From: Mediterraneibacter butyricigenes
GTDB lineage: Bacteria > Bacillota > Clostridia > Lachnospirales > Lachnospiraceae
NCBI RefSeq assembly: GCF_003574295.1
Contig: NZ_BHGK01000001.1
Coordinates: 744,001 to 808,000, forward strand
Length of the DNA stretch: 64,000 nt
Direction of reading: 5' to 3'
A model generated the notes under the pieces. The model did no database searches. It was not told the origin of the DNA and saw only the letters and a list, made by a program, of their open reading frames with translations. Shown piece after piece: positions 23,350-32,697 of this stretch; positions within the stretch are counted from its first letter, which is position 1, and every line of letters starts with the position of its first letter. Made by a program: the position numbers and the translations under genes.

Positions 23350-23928
23350 TCAGAGGAACCAGACATCCTGGTTCGTTGAGGATACTGAAATCGCACCGGC
23401 ATTTAATGCGCCCATCACATCTTCTTTGTCTGTGATCAGTCCGCCTGCAATCACCGGACAGCGACTTTTCTTGCAAATTCTTTTTATGATCTTCGGCATC
23501 ACACCCGGCAAAATCTCAATAAAATCCGGTCGTGCTCCCGCGTACTGATGATCGGTCATCTCCACATTTCTCAATGCGATTGAATCCAAGATAAAGAATC
23601 TCAAAACTGTATAGAGTCCTAATTCTCTCCCTCTTTTAATCAATGCAGGTTTGGTGGAAATTATTCCATCCGCATGGGTATTATTTTTAATATATTCTAC
23701 GGCGATTTCTTTGGAACTTAAGCCCACGATCAGATCCATATGTACCATGGCGATCTTTCCGGCCTCATGAAGCTTCTGTACGATCCCGTCTATGGAACAG
23801 ATATCTCCAAACAGGATAAACACAACCTTGATATCCTCCACCTGACAGCATTTTTCAAGTCCATCCATGTCTTTGATCGCTGCGATTACCGGACTTGCTT
23901 CCACCGCATTATAAAATTTTTGATCCAT
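23350..23928 (-). CDS. glpP: Glycerol-3-phosphate-responsive antiterminator GlpP
   Basis: This 192-residue protein belongs to the GlpP family, a TIM-barrel-like RNA-binding antiterminator that lets glp transcripts read through leader terminators when glycerol-3-phosphate is present. Recognisable stretches are KVVFILFGDICSI, VHMDLIVGLSSKE, DGIISTKP and VIAGGLITDKEDV with GAISVSST near the C-terminus, a phosphate-binding pattern. It heads the glycerol operon. Its own leader contains a terminator hairpin (23984-24032) downstream of a good promoter, so autoregulation is likely. The same type of hairpin precedes the GlpA-like gene. Confidence 0.92.
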   Translation of the reverse strand: MDQKFYNAVEASPVIAAIKDMDGLEKCCQVEDIKVVFILFGDICSIDGIVQKLHEAGKIAMVHMDLIVGLSSKEIAVEYIKNNTHADGIISTKPALIKRGRELGLYTVLRFFILDSIALRNVEMTDHQYAGARPDFIEILPGVMPKIIKRICKKSRCPVIAGGLITDKEDVMGALNAGAISVSSTNQDVWFL

Positions 23929-23983
23929 ATTCTATTGAAATCCCCTTTTTAATTTTTATAATATTCTTTTTCTTTATTATACT

Positions 23984-24032
23984 AAAAAAGCACAAGTTTA
24001 TATACGACATTTCTGTCGTCCATGCTCGTGCT
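23984..24032 (-). terminator. Leader terminator of glpP
   Basis: On the minus strand AGCACGAG pairs with CTTGTGCT and an inner ACGACA pairs with TGTCGT, followed by TTTTTT. It lies between the promoter at 24064-24092 and the glpP ATG. This is the expected position of a GlpP target. Confidence 0.75.
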
Positions 24033-24063
24033 CTCGTCTCACTTCAATCTTTAACTTAAACTC

Positions 24064-24092
24064 AGTTTAACACAATGCACAATTTTTTTCAA
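24064..24092 (-). promoter_or_regulatory. glpP promoter
   Basis: TTGAAA (24092-24087) and TAAACT (24069-24064) are 17 bases apart on the minus strand. The rest of 23929-24321 is the leader, the A+T-rich upstream region and the nifJ terminator. Confidence 0.65.
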
Positions 24093-24240
24093 TACTATTT
24101 CTCATTTTTGTGCAACTCGTAATAATATTACATTTTTCGCACCTTGATTTGTTTGAAAATTCATGGAATTGAACAAAATTTATGTTATTCTTTTAACAGT
24201 CCTATATTTCAGCCATTCCTGGACTGGACAAATGAATATT

Positions 24241-24276
24241 TAGAAAAACCCGCCGGACCTGATGTCCGACGGGTTT
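24241..24276 (-). terminator. nifJ terminator
   Basis: A 13-base G+C-rich stem (24264-24276 with 24246-24258, one mismatch) is followed on the minus strand by TTTTTCTA, 45 bases after the nifJ stop. Confidence 0.9.
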
Positions 24277-24321
24277 CTTTATGATCTTGATTCAGAATCT
24301 GAACAATTGTGAAACTGTGGA

Positions 24322-27300
24322 TTAGTCCTCTCCGTAAAGAGTTACTAATTTCTGCAGGTATGCAAATCTTTCCATAGCTTCTTTCTCGTTCTGAGCAAAC
24401 AGTCTTGCTGCCTTCTCCGGATTCTGTCTTGCAAGTGCGTTGTAACGTACCTCTCCATTCAGGAAGTCCTGATACTCTTCAGCCTTCGGAGCCTTGCTGT
24501 CCAGAGTGAATTTACCCTTTTCAGCTGCCGGATTGAATCTGAAGTTGTTCCAGTATCCGCATTCTACTGCTAACTGTTCCTCTGTCTGAGCTTTGCTCAT
24601 ACCCTTCTTGATACCGTGGTTGATACATGGAGCGTATGCGATGATCAGTGACGGTCCCGGATATGCCTCAGCCTCTGCAATTGCTTTTACAGTCTGGTTG
24701 AAGTCAGCACCCATAGCGATCTGTGCAACGTATACATAGCCATAGCTCATTGCGATACCAGCAAGGTCTTTCTTCTTGGTTTCTTTTCCGCCTGCTGCGA
24801 ACTGTGCAGTAGCACCAGTCTTTGTAGCCTTGGAGGACTGTCCACCTGTATTGGAGTAAACTTCTGTATCGAATACCATGATGTTGATGTCCTTACCGCT
24901 TGCAAGTACGTGGTCAACACCACCAAATCCGATATCGTAAGCCCATCCGTCTCCACCGAAGATCCACTGAGATTTCTTAGCCAGGAAGTCTTTCTCAGCC
25001 AGAATGTCTTTCTTCAGATCTCCGTCGCAGTCGCAAGCTTCCAGAGCAGCTACCAGTTTGTCAGTAGCAGATCCGTTGGTTGCTCCAACAGCGAATGTAT
25101 CCAGATAATCTTTTGCAGCTGCCTTCACATCTTCGTTAGATGCTTCTTCTGCAAGCTGTTCTACTTTTACTTTCAGTCTGTCACGAATGGTGTTCTGAGC
25201 AAGCAGCATACCATAACCAAACTCAGCGTTATCCTCGAACAGAGAGTTTGACCAAGCCGGTCCTCTTCCCTGAGCGTTTACTGTGTAAGGTGTGGACGGT
25301 GAGGAGTTACCCCAGATAGAAGAACATCCTGTTGCATTTGCGATGTACATTCTGTCACCGAACAGCTGTGTGATCAGTTTTGCGTAAGGTGTTTCACCAC
25401 AACCAGCACATGCTCCAGAGAACTCAAGCAGTGGCTGTTTGAACTGGCTTCCCTTAACGGTTGCTTCGTTAAATTTAGCAACAACTTCTGGTTTTACCGG
25501 AATTTCAACACCAAAGTCGAATACTTCCTGGCTTGCAACATTTGCTTCCATGTTTTCCATAACCAGAGCTTTTTCGCCCTTCTTTCCAGGACAAACGTTT
25601 GCACAAGATCCGCATCCTGTACAGTCAAGAGCAGATACTGTCATAACAAATTTCATTCCAGGCATACCGATCATATCGATTGCTTTTGTTCCTTCCGGAG
25701 CCTTAGCAAGTTCCTCTTCTGTCAGAGCTACCGGACGGATAACTGCATGAGGACAAACATATGCACAACGGTTACACTGGATACAATTTTCTTCTTTCCA
25801 AACCGGGATATCTACTGCGATACCACGTTTCTCGTATGCAGCTGCACCAGACGGTGTGGATCCATCTACATAATCATGGAAAGCAGATACCGGAAGTGTA
25901 TTACCTTCCTGAGCATTTACTTTAGCCTGAATGTTCTTAACGAAGTCTACAACGTCATCTCTTCCACCCTTAACTTCCGGTGTGAACAGACCTTCGTCTT
26001 CACAGGATTTCCAGGAATCCGGAACGTTAATCTCTACAACCTGCTTAGCACCAGCGTCGATTGCATCGTAATTCATCTGAACGATCTTGTCACCTTTTCT
26101 TCCGTATGTAGCTTTTGCAGCAGCCTTCATCAGGTTGATTGCATCTTCTTCCGGAATGATGTTAGCCAGCTTGAAGAATGCAGACTGAAGAACAGTGTTG
26201 ATACGTCCACCAAGTCCGATCTCTTTACCGATCTTGATACCATCGATGGTGTAGAATTTGATGTTGTGGTCAGCGATAAATGCTTTAACCTGTCCCGGCA
26301 GATGTTTCTCGAGATCTTCCATATCCCATGGGCAGTTCAACAGGAATGTACCACCATCAACAAGTTCCTGAACCATGTTGTATTTATTTACATAAGAAGG
26401 ATTATGACAAGCAACAAAGTTTGCCTGATGGATCAGGTATGTTGACTTGATCGGCTTCTTACCGAAACGCAGGTGAGACATTGTAACACCACCGGACTTC
26501 TTAGAGTCATAATCAAAGTAAGCCTGAGCGTACATATCTGTGTTATCACCGATGATCTTGATGGAGTTCTTGTTAGCACCTACTGTACCATCTGCTCCCA
26601 GACCCCAGAACTTACAGTTGATGGTTCCTTCCGGAGTTGTAACAAGTGCCGGTCCTACTTCCAGTGACAGGTTTGTCACATCATCTTTGATACCGATTGT
26701 GAATTTCTGTTTTTCTGTGTTGTGATATACTGCAACGATCTGTGCAGGTGTTGTATCTTTGGAACCTAATCCGTAACGTCCAGTCATAACCGGAACTGCA
26801 TCGAATTTAGATCCTTTCAGAGCTGCAACAACATCCAGATACAGAGGCTCTCCAAGAGATCCTGGCTCTTTGGTTCTGTCAAGAACAGAGATTCTCTTTA
26901 CGCTGTCCGGAATTGCTTCGATCAGAGCTTCTGCACTGAACGGTCTGTACAGACGTACTTTTACAACACCGACTTTTTCGCCAGCTGCTACCAGATGGTC
27001 GATTGTCTCTTCGATTGTATCACAAACAGATCCCATAGCAACGATTACGTGCTCTGCATCAGCTGCTCCATAGTAGTTGAACAGTTTGTAATCTGTACCG
27101 ATCTTAGCATTTACTTTGTCCATGTAGTCCTGAACGATTGCCGGAAGAGCATCGTAATACGGGTTACATGCTTCTCTTGCCTGGAAGAAGATATCCGGGT
27201 TCTGAGCAGATCCTCTCTGGCATGGATGATTCGGGTTCAGAGCGTGTGCACGGAACTCAGCCAGAGCCTCTTTGTTCAGGAGATCTCCAAGATCTTCATA

Positions 27301-27861
27301 ATCCCATGTCTCAATCTTCTGGATCTCGTGAGATGTACGGAATCCGTCGAAGAAGTTAATGAACGGAATCTTTCCTTCCAGTGCTGCACAGTGTGCAACC
27401 GGTGTCAGGTCCATAACTTCCTGTACGCTGGACTCGCAGAGCATAGCAGCTCCGGTCTGACGACAGGCATAAACATCAGAGTGATCTCCGAAGATGTTCA
27501 GTGCGTGGGTTGCAAGAGCACGAGCGGAAACATTGAATACTCCCGGCAGCTGCTCACCTGCAACTTTATATAAGTTAGGAATCATCAGAAGCAGACCCTG
27601 AGATGCTGTAAATGTAGTAGTCATTGCTCCTGCTGAAAGAGCTCCGTGTACTGCACCTGCTGCACCAGCCTCAGACTGCATCTCTGTTACCTGTACGGTC
27701 TGTCCATATAAGTTCTTACGACCTTCTGTTGCCCACTCGTCAATATGTTCAGGCATAACAGATGACGGTGTAATTGGGTAAATCGCTGCAACTTCTGTAT
27801 ACGCGTAAGACACGTGAGCTGCGGCCTGATTACCATCCATGGTCTTCATTTTTCTTGCCAT
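24322..27861 (-). CDS. nifJ: Pyruvate:ferredoxin (flavodoxin) oxidoreductase
   Basis: This 1179-residue single-chain enzyme converts pyruvate and CoA to acetyl-CoA, CO2 and reduced ferredoxin, the central step of clostridial fermentation. The N-terminal domain starts MDGNQAAAHVSYAYTEVAAIYPITPSS. Two [4Fe-4S] motifs, CIQCNRCAYVCP and CTGCGSCANVCPG, lie near residues 687 and 745. The thiamine diphosphate domain begins near 830 with CAGCGETPYAKL and GCSSIWG. AGGAGG nine bases before the ATG at 27861 supports this start over one ten codons earlier. It is a single-gene unit with a strong promoter and terminator, in keeping with high expression. Confidence 0.97.
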   Translation of the reverse strand: MARKMKTMDGNQAAAHVSYAYTEVAAIYPITPSSVMPEHIDEWATEGRKNLYGQTVQVTEMQSEAGAAGAVHGALSAGAMTTTFTASQGLLLMIPNLYKVAGEQLPGVFNVSARALATHALNIFGDHSDVYACRQTGAAMLCESSVQEVMDLTPVAHCAALEGKIPFINFFDGFRTSHEIQKIETWDYEDLGDLLNKEALAEFRAHALNPNHPCQRGSAQNPDIFFQAREACNPYYDALPAIVQDYMDKVNAKIGTDYKLFNYYGAADAEHVIVAMGSVCDTIEETIDHLVAAGEKVGVVKVRLYRPFSAEALIEAIPDSVKRISVLDRTKEPGSLGEPLYLDVVAALKGSKFDAVPVMTGRYGLGSKDTTPAQIVAVYHNTEKQKFTIGIKDDVTNLSLEVGPALVTTPEGTINCKFWGLGADGTVGANKNSIKIIGDNTDMYAQAYFDYDSKKSGGVTMSHLRFGKKPIKSTYLIHQANFVACHNPSYVNKYNMVQELVDGGTFLLNCPWDMEDLEKHLPGQVKAFIADHNIKFYTIDGIKIGKEIGLGGRINTVLQSAFFKLANIIPEEDAINLMKAAAKATYGRKGDKIVQMNYDAIDAGAKQVVEINVPDSWKSCEDEGLFTPEVKGGRDDVVDFVKNIQAKVNAQEGNTLPVSAFHDYVDGSTPSGAAAYEKRGIAVDIPVWKEENCIQCNRCAYVCPHAVIRPVALTEEELAKAPEGTKAIDMIGMPGMKFVMTVSALDCTGCGSCANVCPGKKGEKALVMENMEANVASQEVFDFGVEIPVKPEVVAKFNEATVKGSQFKQPLLEFSGACAGCGETPYAKLITQLFGDRMYIANATGCSSIWGNSSPSTPYTVNAQGRGPAWSNSLFEDNAEFGYGMLLAQNTIRDRLKVKVEQLAEEASNEDVKAAAKDYLDTFAVGATNGSATDKLVAALEACDCDGDLKKDILAEKDFLAKKSQWIFGGDGWAYDIGFGGVDHVLASGKDINIMVFDTEVYSNTGGQSSKATKTGATAQFAAGGKETKKKDLAGIAMSYGYVYVAQIAMGADFNQTVKAIAEAEAYPGPSLIIAYAPCINHGIKKGMSKAQTEEQLAVECGYWNNFRFNPAAEKGKFTLDSKAPKAEEYQDFLNGEVRYNALARQNPEKAARLFAQNEKEAMERFAYLQKLVTLYGED

Positions 27862-27918
27862 TTCCTTATTCCTCCTTAGGTTTTGCATTGATAAAAATAT
27901 TTAATCACACATATTGTT

Positions 27919-27947
27919 ATTATAATGCGGTTATACCAAAATGTCCA
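27919..27947 (-). promoter_or_regulatory. nifJ promoter
   Basis: TGGACA (27947-27942) and a consensus TATAAT (27924-27919) are 17 bases apart on the minus strand. Confidence 0.75.
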
Positions 27948-28007
27948 TAAAAGTTTCCCAGATTCTTGTTCCTTTTTGTATACAATATTCATTCCTTATC
28001 ACATCAT

Positions 28008-28080
28008 AAAAAAAAGAAATACCAAACCCTCCTGGCAGACAGATTGCTACACTGTCCGTCCGGGAACATCCGGTATTTCT
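28008..28080 (-). terminator. Terminator after lgt
   Basis: AGAAATACC and GGTATTTCT (28015-28023 and 28072-28080) close a long structured loop with an inner CAGACAG/CTGTCCG-type pairing. The minus strand then reads TTTTTTTT. Confidence 0.75.
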
Positions 28081-28097
28081 TTCTAAAATTTTCTTGT

Positions 28098-29021
28098 TTA
28101 TTTTTCCGACCGGGCTGCCTTTCTGCGTTCTCTTTCCCTTCTCTTCCTCTGGAACTCTTCGTATTCGATCCGTTCCAGGTTCTTATGGTTATAAATAAGC
28201 ACTCCTCCGACTCCCAGCACAATCAGTCCCGCCAGCAGCTGAGATACCGGCCATCCGAGTCCCGGAAGCTTCAGCTGATCTGTCCGGAGTCCTTCAATCC
28301 AGACTCTGCCAAGTGCATAGGCAAACAGATACAACAGGAACAATTCTCCGTCGTAACGCTTTCTCTTCCGATACCAGACCAGAAAAATCACGATCAGCAT
28401 ACACCAGAACGATTCATATAAAAAAGTCGGGCTTACCTGAATATATCTGACACCGTCAATCTTCGTCAGATGTTCCCGCATCTTGTCCGTAATGTCTGCT
28501 GCCCGGACCGCATCCACCGGCAATCTCATTGCCAGAAGTCCGTTGGTATATTCTCCGAACGCTTCCCGGTTGAAAAAGTTTCCCCAACGTCCTAACATCT
28601 GTCCATTTACAATACTGATTGCCACCGTATCAAAAATCAACGGTACATGCAGATGTTTGATCTTACAGTAAACCGTTCCAGTCAGGACCGCACCGATGAT
28701 TCCGCCGTAAATTGCCAGTCCGCCCTGCCGCAGATTCAGGATACTCAAAAGATTGCCTTTGTACATATCCCAGGAAAAAATCACGTAATATAATCTGGCG
28801 CAGATCACACTGACGATGACCCCATAGATTGCCAGATCAAAATAAATATCCGGATTCTGTCTGGTTCTTCTGGCTTCCCGAACCGCAATAAAAATACCAA
28901 GCAAAATTGCCATTCCAATGATCATTCCATAGAATGCAATCTCAAATCCAAAGATCGAAATGGATTTTCCCACATGAGAAAGATGAATTCCGATATTTGG
29001 GAATGCAATATCCATATGCAT
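28098..29021 (-). CDS. lgt: Prolipoprotein diacylglyceryl transferase
   Basis: This 307-residue integral membrane enzyme adds diacylglycerol from phosphatidylglycerol to the lipobox cysteine of prolipoproteins. It has about seven membrane segments, the Lgt signature NGQMLGRWGNFFNREAFGE at about residues 138-156, and a conserved YGGIIGA loop near 103. The C-terminal tail is very basic (KRRRERERRKAARSEK). AAGGGG is upstream of two close ATG codons (29021 and 29015). It lies 107 bases after ychF on the same strand. Confidence 0.95.
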   Translation of the reverse strand: MHMDIAFPNIGIHLSHVGKSISIFGFEIAFYGMIIGMAILLGIFIAVREARRTRQNPDIYFDLAIYGVIVSVICARLYYVIFSWDMYKGNLLSILNLRQGGLAIYGGIIGAVLTGTVYCKIKHLHVPLIFDTVAISIVNGQMLGRWGNFFNREAFGEYTNGLLAMRLPVDAVRAADITDKMREHLTKIDGVRYIQVSPTFLYESFWCMLIVIFLVWYRKRKRYDGELFLLYLFAYALGRVWIEGLRTDQLKLPGLGWPVSQLLAGLIVLGVGGVLIYNHKNLERIEYEEFQRKRRERERRKAARSEK

Positions 29022-29128
29022 GTTGCTACCCCTTTTCTGTCACGCTCTATTCCTTTCCGTATCCTACCTGTCTTCAAGATCCAAAGTCTGGTTTGTCCGA
29101 ATTCAGAAAATGAGCCACTCTCTTTTTC

Positions 29129-30226
29129 TTATACATTAAAACGGAACAGCATGATGTCTCCATCCTGTACCACATAATCTTTTCCTTCCAGACGGATCAG
29201 GCCTTTTTCACGGGCTGCCGCATGGCTTCCACATGCGATCAGATCGTCATAGCTTACAACCTCTGCACGAATAAATCCACGTTCGAAATCTGTATGGATC
29301 TTTCCTGCTGCCTGTGGCGCTTTGGTTCCCTTTGTAATAGTCCATGCACGAACTTCCGGTTCTCCCGCTGTCAGGTAACTGATCAGTCCCAGCAGATGAT
29401 AACTTGCGCGGATCAATTTCTCCAGACCAGATTCCTTCAGACCCAGATCCTCTAAGAACATTTTCTTTTCATCCTCTTCCAGTTCTGCAATCTCCTGTTC
29501 AATCTGCGCACATACCACAAACACTTCGCAGTTCTCCTGTGCAGCATACGCTCTCAGTGCCTGAACCCCTTCGTTATTTGCTCCGTCATCCGGCAGATCT
29601 TCTTCGGTTACATTTGCTGCAAAGATCACCGGTTTTGCGGTCAGAAGATTATAAGTTCCAAACCACTCTTCTTCCTCTTCATCCAGCAATTCAAATGTTT
29701 TTGCCAGCTTGCCGTCTTCCAGCCATGCTTTCAGACGTTTTAACATTTCCAGTTCTTTTGCTGCTGCCTTATCATTTCTGGAAAGTTTGACAACCTTTGC
29801 GATTCTTCGTTCCAGAATTTCAATATCGGAAAAGATCAGCTCAAAATTGATCGTCTCCACATCTCGCATCGGATTGATGGAACCGTCTACATGAACAATG
29901 TTGCTGTCCTCAAAGCAGCGTACCACATGGACGATCGCATCTACCTCACGGATATTTGCAAGGAACTGATTTCCAAGACCTTCTCCCTTGGATGCACCCT
30001 TCACCAGACCTGCAATGTCAACAAATTCGATCACAGCCGGAACGATTTTTTTCGTCTGATACATTTCTCCTAATACATTTAATCTTTCATCCGGCACTGT
30101 TACCACACCTACATTCGGGTCGATGGTACAGAACGGATAGTTGGCTGATTCTGCACCCGCTTTGGTCAGCGAGTTAAATAACGTACTTTTTCCTACATTT
30201 GGTAATCCCACGATTCCGAGCTTCAT
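29129..30226 (-). CDS. ychF: Redox-regulated ATPase/GTPase YchF (Obg family)
   Basis: This 365-residue P-loop protein binds ATP in preference to GTP and associates with ribosomes. It has Walker A GLPNVGKSTLFNSLT (residues 6-20), the G2/G3 region with FVDIAGLVKGASKGEGLGNQF, and a C-terminal TGS domain ending in the typical KDYVVQDGDIMLFRFNV. The usual guanine-specificity NKxD motif is replaced by the ATP-type stretch around PVIFAANVTEED. Length is normal for the family. Confidence 0.96.
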   Translation of the reverse strand: MKLGIVGLPNVGKSTLFNSLTKAGAESANYPFCTIDPNVGVVTVPDERLNVLGEMYQTKKIVPAVIEFVDIAGLVKGASKGEGLGNQFLANIREVDAIVHVVRCFEDSNIVHVDGSINPMRDVETINFELIFSDIEILERRIAKVVKLSRNDKAAAKELEMLKRLKAWLEDGKLAKTFELLDEEEEEWFGTYNLLTAKPVIFAANVTEEDLPDDGANNEGVQALRAYAAQENCEVFVVCAQIEQEIAELEEDEKKMFLEDLGLKESGLEKLIRASYHLLGLISYLTAGEPEVRAWTITKGTKAPQAAGKIHTDFERGFIRAEVVSYDDLIACGSHAAAREKGLIRLEGKDYVVQDGDIMLFRFNV

Positions 30227-30324
30227 ACAGTATATTTCTCCTTTAAAACATCTTGTTTTTTCTAAATTCGTTCATACATCCATATAGTGTATCATATTGA
30301 GGTGAAAATGTACAATTTTTTCTA

Positions 30325-31185
30325 TTATCTTATCTTCGGCTGATACCGCATATTCGACACATTATACACCGTCACAAAGGCTTTTGGATCTATGCGGCTG
30401 ATAAAATTCATCAGTTTCTGATATTCTGTCTTATCCACTATCGTAATGATCTCATTATGCTTCTGGAAATCATACGCACCGGTCGCTTCATAAATCGTTG
30501 CTCCACTGTGTAAATCCTCTATAATGAATTTGCGAAGTTCTTCTTCCTTGTCCGTGATAACGCAAACTCTGCGCTTTATATTATGATCAAAAATAAAATG
30601 ATCCAGAACGATTCCATTAAAATATGTTCCAAGGATACTCAGAACAACTGTCTTCTTGTCGTAGACCAGTGCCGCAGACAATGCCACGCACATTCCGGAA
30701 AATGACATGGCTTTTCCCAACTCCATATGTAAATATTTATTCAGAATCTTTGCCACAATATCCAAACCGCCGGAAGAAGCGTTTCTATTAAACAAAATAC
30801 TTAACCCCACACTGACTACCAGGATATAGCAAAGCACATCCAATTCCTGACTGCCTGTCAGTGACTGGAAATCCGGTGCAATTTTTTCAAACAGACCGAT
30901 AAACAACGGCAACACAACACTTGTATAAACTGTCTTTGCACCAAACTCCCGACCACAGGTAAAAAATCCGATGACCAGAAGGACTACATTCAATATCATC
31001 GTAATTGCCGACAGTGGCAACGGTACGAAATTCGCCAGTACGATTCCGAGTCCTGAAATACTGCTCACGGATGTATGGCTCGGCACCAGAAAAAAGTAAA
31101 CGGCTGCCGCTATGATCGCCACGGCCCAGGTCAATACTACAATTTCTTTTATGAGATCTGTTGCTGTTATCTGTTTTTTCCCCAT
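30325..31185 (-). CDS. YitT-family membrane protein (DUF161/DUF2179)
   Basis: This 286-residue protein has five or six hydrophobic segments in its first 200 residues. A soluble C-terminal DUF2179 domain starts near residue 205 (RRVCVITDKEEELRKFI) and includes GATIYEATGAYDFQKHNEIITIVD. The family is widespread in Firmicutes; transport of an unknown small molecule is suspected but not shown. I prefer the ATG at 31185 to the GTG at 31200 because the GTG lies too close to any ribosome binding site. It is a single gene. Confidence 0.88.
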   Translation of the reverse strand: MGKKQITATDLIKEIVVLTWAVAIIAAAVYFFLVPSHTSVSSISGLGIVLANFVPLPLSAITMILNVVLLVIGFFTCGREFGAKTVYTSVVLPLFIGLFEKIAPDFQSLTGSQELDVLCYILVVSVGLSILFNRNASSGGLDIVAKILNKYLHMELGKAMSFSGMCVALSAALVYDKKTVVLSILGTYFNGIVLDHFIFDHNIKRRVCVITDKEEELRKFIIEDLHSGATIYEATGAYDFQKHNEIITIVDKTEYQKLMNFISRIDPKAFVTVYNVSNMRYQPKIR

Positions 31186-31330
31186 CTTCTTTTCCTTCAC
31201 TCCTCAGTTTTTTCAAGTTATCGAAACATCTGCGTTCTACTTCGGTCAGTGCTGAACAAGCATAAATCATAGAATACACACTTTACAAACATTCTATTGT
31301 CATGAATTCAAAACGAGACAAGAAACCATT

Positions 31331-32038
31331 TTAGTCTCTCGTCTCCATTAATACCAGTTGTCCGCTGCCGTAAGTGATCACAACTTCCTCTTCCTGGATC
31401 TGATTGCTGACGCTTAAGCTGTCATAAGGTTCCAGCAAATGATGAGAAAGTGGATATTTTGCTCCGGTTATACTCAGATCTCCGACCGCTCCTCCCAACG
31501 CAAACAGGGAGAAGTACGGACCGAAGGCCTCTTCTTTTTTTAAATGTACTTCGCGGTCGATCAGCCGAATCCGGTTGTGCGGATCCAGAAGTTCCGCTTC
31601 TACACCGGCATCCTTTGCAATCTTTAAGCACTGTACATTCGCCCAGATATGGTCAATCCTTGTTCCGGTTCCGCCCAGAATCCGAATCGGCTCTTTGCCA
31701 TGCTCCAGTGCCTGGCGAATGGCAATTTCCGTATCAGATGCATCTTTGACCGGATTAAATTTCCGGATCGGGATGGAAAAATGTTCCTGATACCAGGGCA
31801 GGATTCCATCCTCCAGACTATCAAAATCTCCCACAATAATATCCGGCAGGATCTGATGACGGTACAGGAACTTCAGCCCTGCATCCACTGCGATCACATA
31901 ACCAATTTCTTCCTTCTCTTCTCTAACTGCAGATTCTTCTAACTGCAGATACTCCCAACCATTCTGGCCAGTTAAAATGGGCAGAACAAAAGACTCGTCT
32001 AATGTTCCGCCGCTTACGATCACCGTATATTTACTCAT
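31331..32038 (-). CDS. thiN: Thiamine diphosphokinase
   Basis: This 235-residue enzyme makes thiamine diphosphate from thiamine and ATP. Family motifs are IVGDFDSLE near residue 68, KDASDTEIAI near 98 and GGTGTRIDH near 121, which build the kinase site. It is the last gene of the murE-thiN run, overlapping the end of rpe by eight bases, a linkage seen widely in Firmicutes. The product is the cofactor of the transketolase and pyruvate:ferredoxin oxidoreductase encoded elsewhere in the window. Confidence 0.95.
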   Translation of the reverse strand: MSKYTVIVSGGTLDESFVLPILTGQNGWEYLQLEESAVREEKEEIGYVIAVDAGLKFLYRHQILPDIIVGDFDSLEDGILPWYQEHFSIPIRKFNPVKDASDTEIAIRQALEHGKEPIRILGGTGTRIDHIWANVQCLKIAKDAGVEAELLDPHNRIRLIDREVHLKKEEAFGPYFSLFALGGAVGDLSITGAKYPLSHHLLEPYDSLSVSNQIQEEEVVITYGSGQLVLMETRD

Positions 32039-32693
32039 GACTGTTTAAAATCTCCATAAATTCTCTGGTGTTTTTGGCAATATCTCCTTTGAAGACTCCG
32101 GATCCGGATACGATGATATTTGCTCCTGCATCCAGCACTTCTTTTACATTTGCCTGATAAATTCCGCCGTCCACTTCGATATCCACATCCACGCCAGCTT
32201 CCTCTACCATAGCGCGAAGTGCACGGATCTTATCCAGGGATTCCGGAATAAATTTCTGTCCACCGAATCCAGGCTCTACACTCATCACCAGAATCATATC
32301 AATCTGATCCAAATATGGGCGGATCGCTTCTGCTTCTGTTGCCGGTTTGATGGAAAGCCCTACTTTCAGCCCTGCTTCCCGAATGGCTTTGATGGTTGCC
32401 GCCACATCTTCACAGGCTTCCAGATGGATCGTGATCAGATCTGCGCCTGCCTCTTTAAATTCTTTAATATAACGAATGGGTTCTGTGATCATCAAATGTA
32501 CGTCCATCACCTGATTCGTACAGGAACGGATCGAAGAAAGTACCGGCATTCCAAAAGAAATGCTTGGAACGAAGATTCCGTCCATCACATCATAATGAAG
32601 ATATTCTGCTCCATTTTCCTCGATCGTCTTAATTGCCTGTCCCAGTTCTTTAAAATCTGCTGCCAAAATGGATGGTGCCAAAATGTTTTCCAT
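32031..32693 (-). CDS. rpe: Ribulose-phosphate 3-epimerase
   Basis: This 220-residue TIM-barrel enzyme interconverts ribulose-5-phosphate and xylulose-5-phosphate. It shows LAPSILAADF (residues 5-14), YDVMDGIFVPSISFG with the metal-site His and Asp, VHLMI, MSVEPGFGGQKF and IEVDGGI. Length is normal. It starts four bases after rsgA stops and overlaps thiN by eight bases. It supplies the substrate of the transketolase at 4.5-6.4 kb. Confidence 0.97.
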   Translation of the reverse strand: MENILAPSILAADFKELGQAIKTIEENGAEYLHYDVMDGIFVPSISFGMPVLSSIRSCTNQVMDVHLMITEPIRYIKEFKEAGADLITIHLEACEDVAATIKAIREAGLKVGLSIKPATEAEAIRPYLDQIDMILVMSVEPGFGGQKFIPESLDKIRALRAMVEEAGVDVDIEVDGGIYQANVKEVLDAGANIIVSGSGVFKGDIAKNTREFMEILNSHE

Positions 32694-32697
32694 ACCT

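Noticed and set aside
31312-31350. Terminator at the end of thiN
   Set aside because: A GAGAC-based hairpin is present, but pairing is interrupted and it overlaps coding sequence; support was too weak to list.
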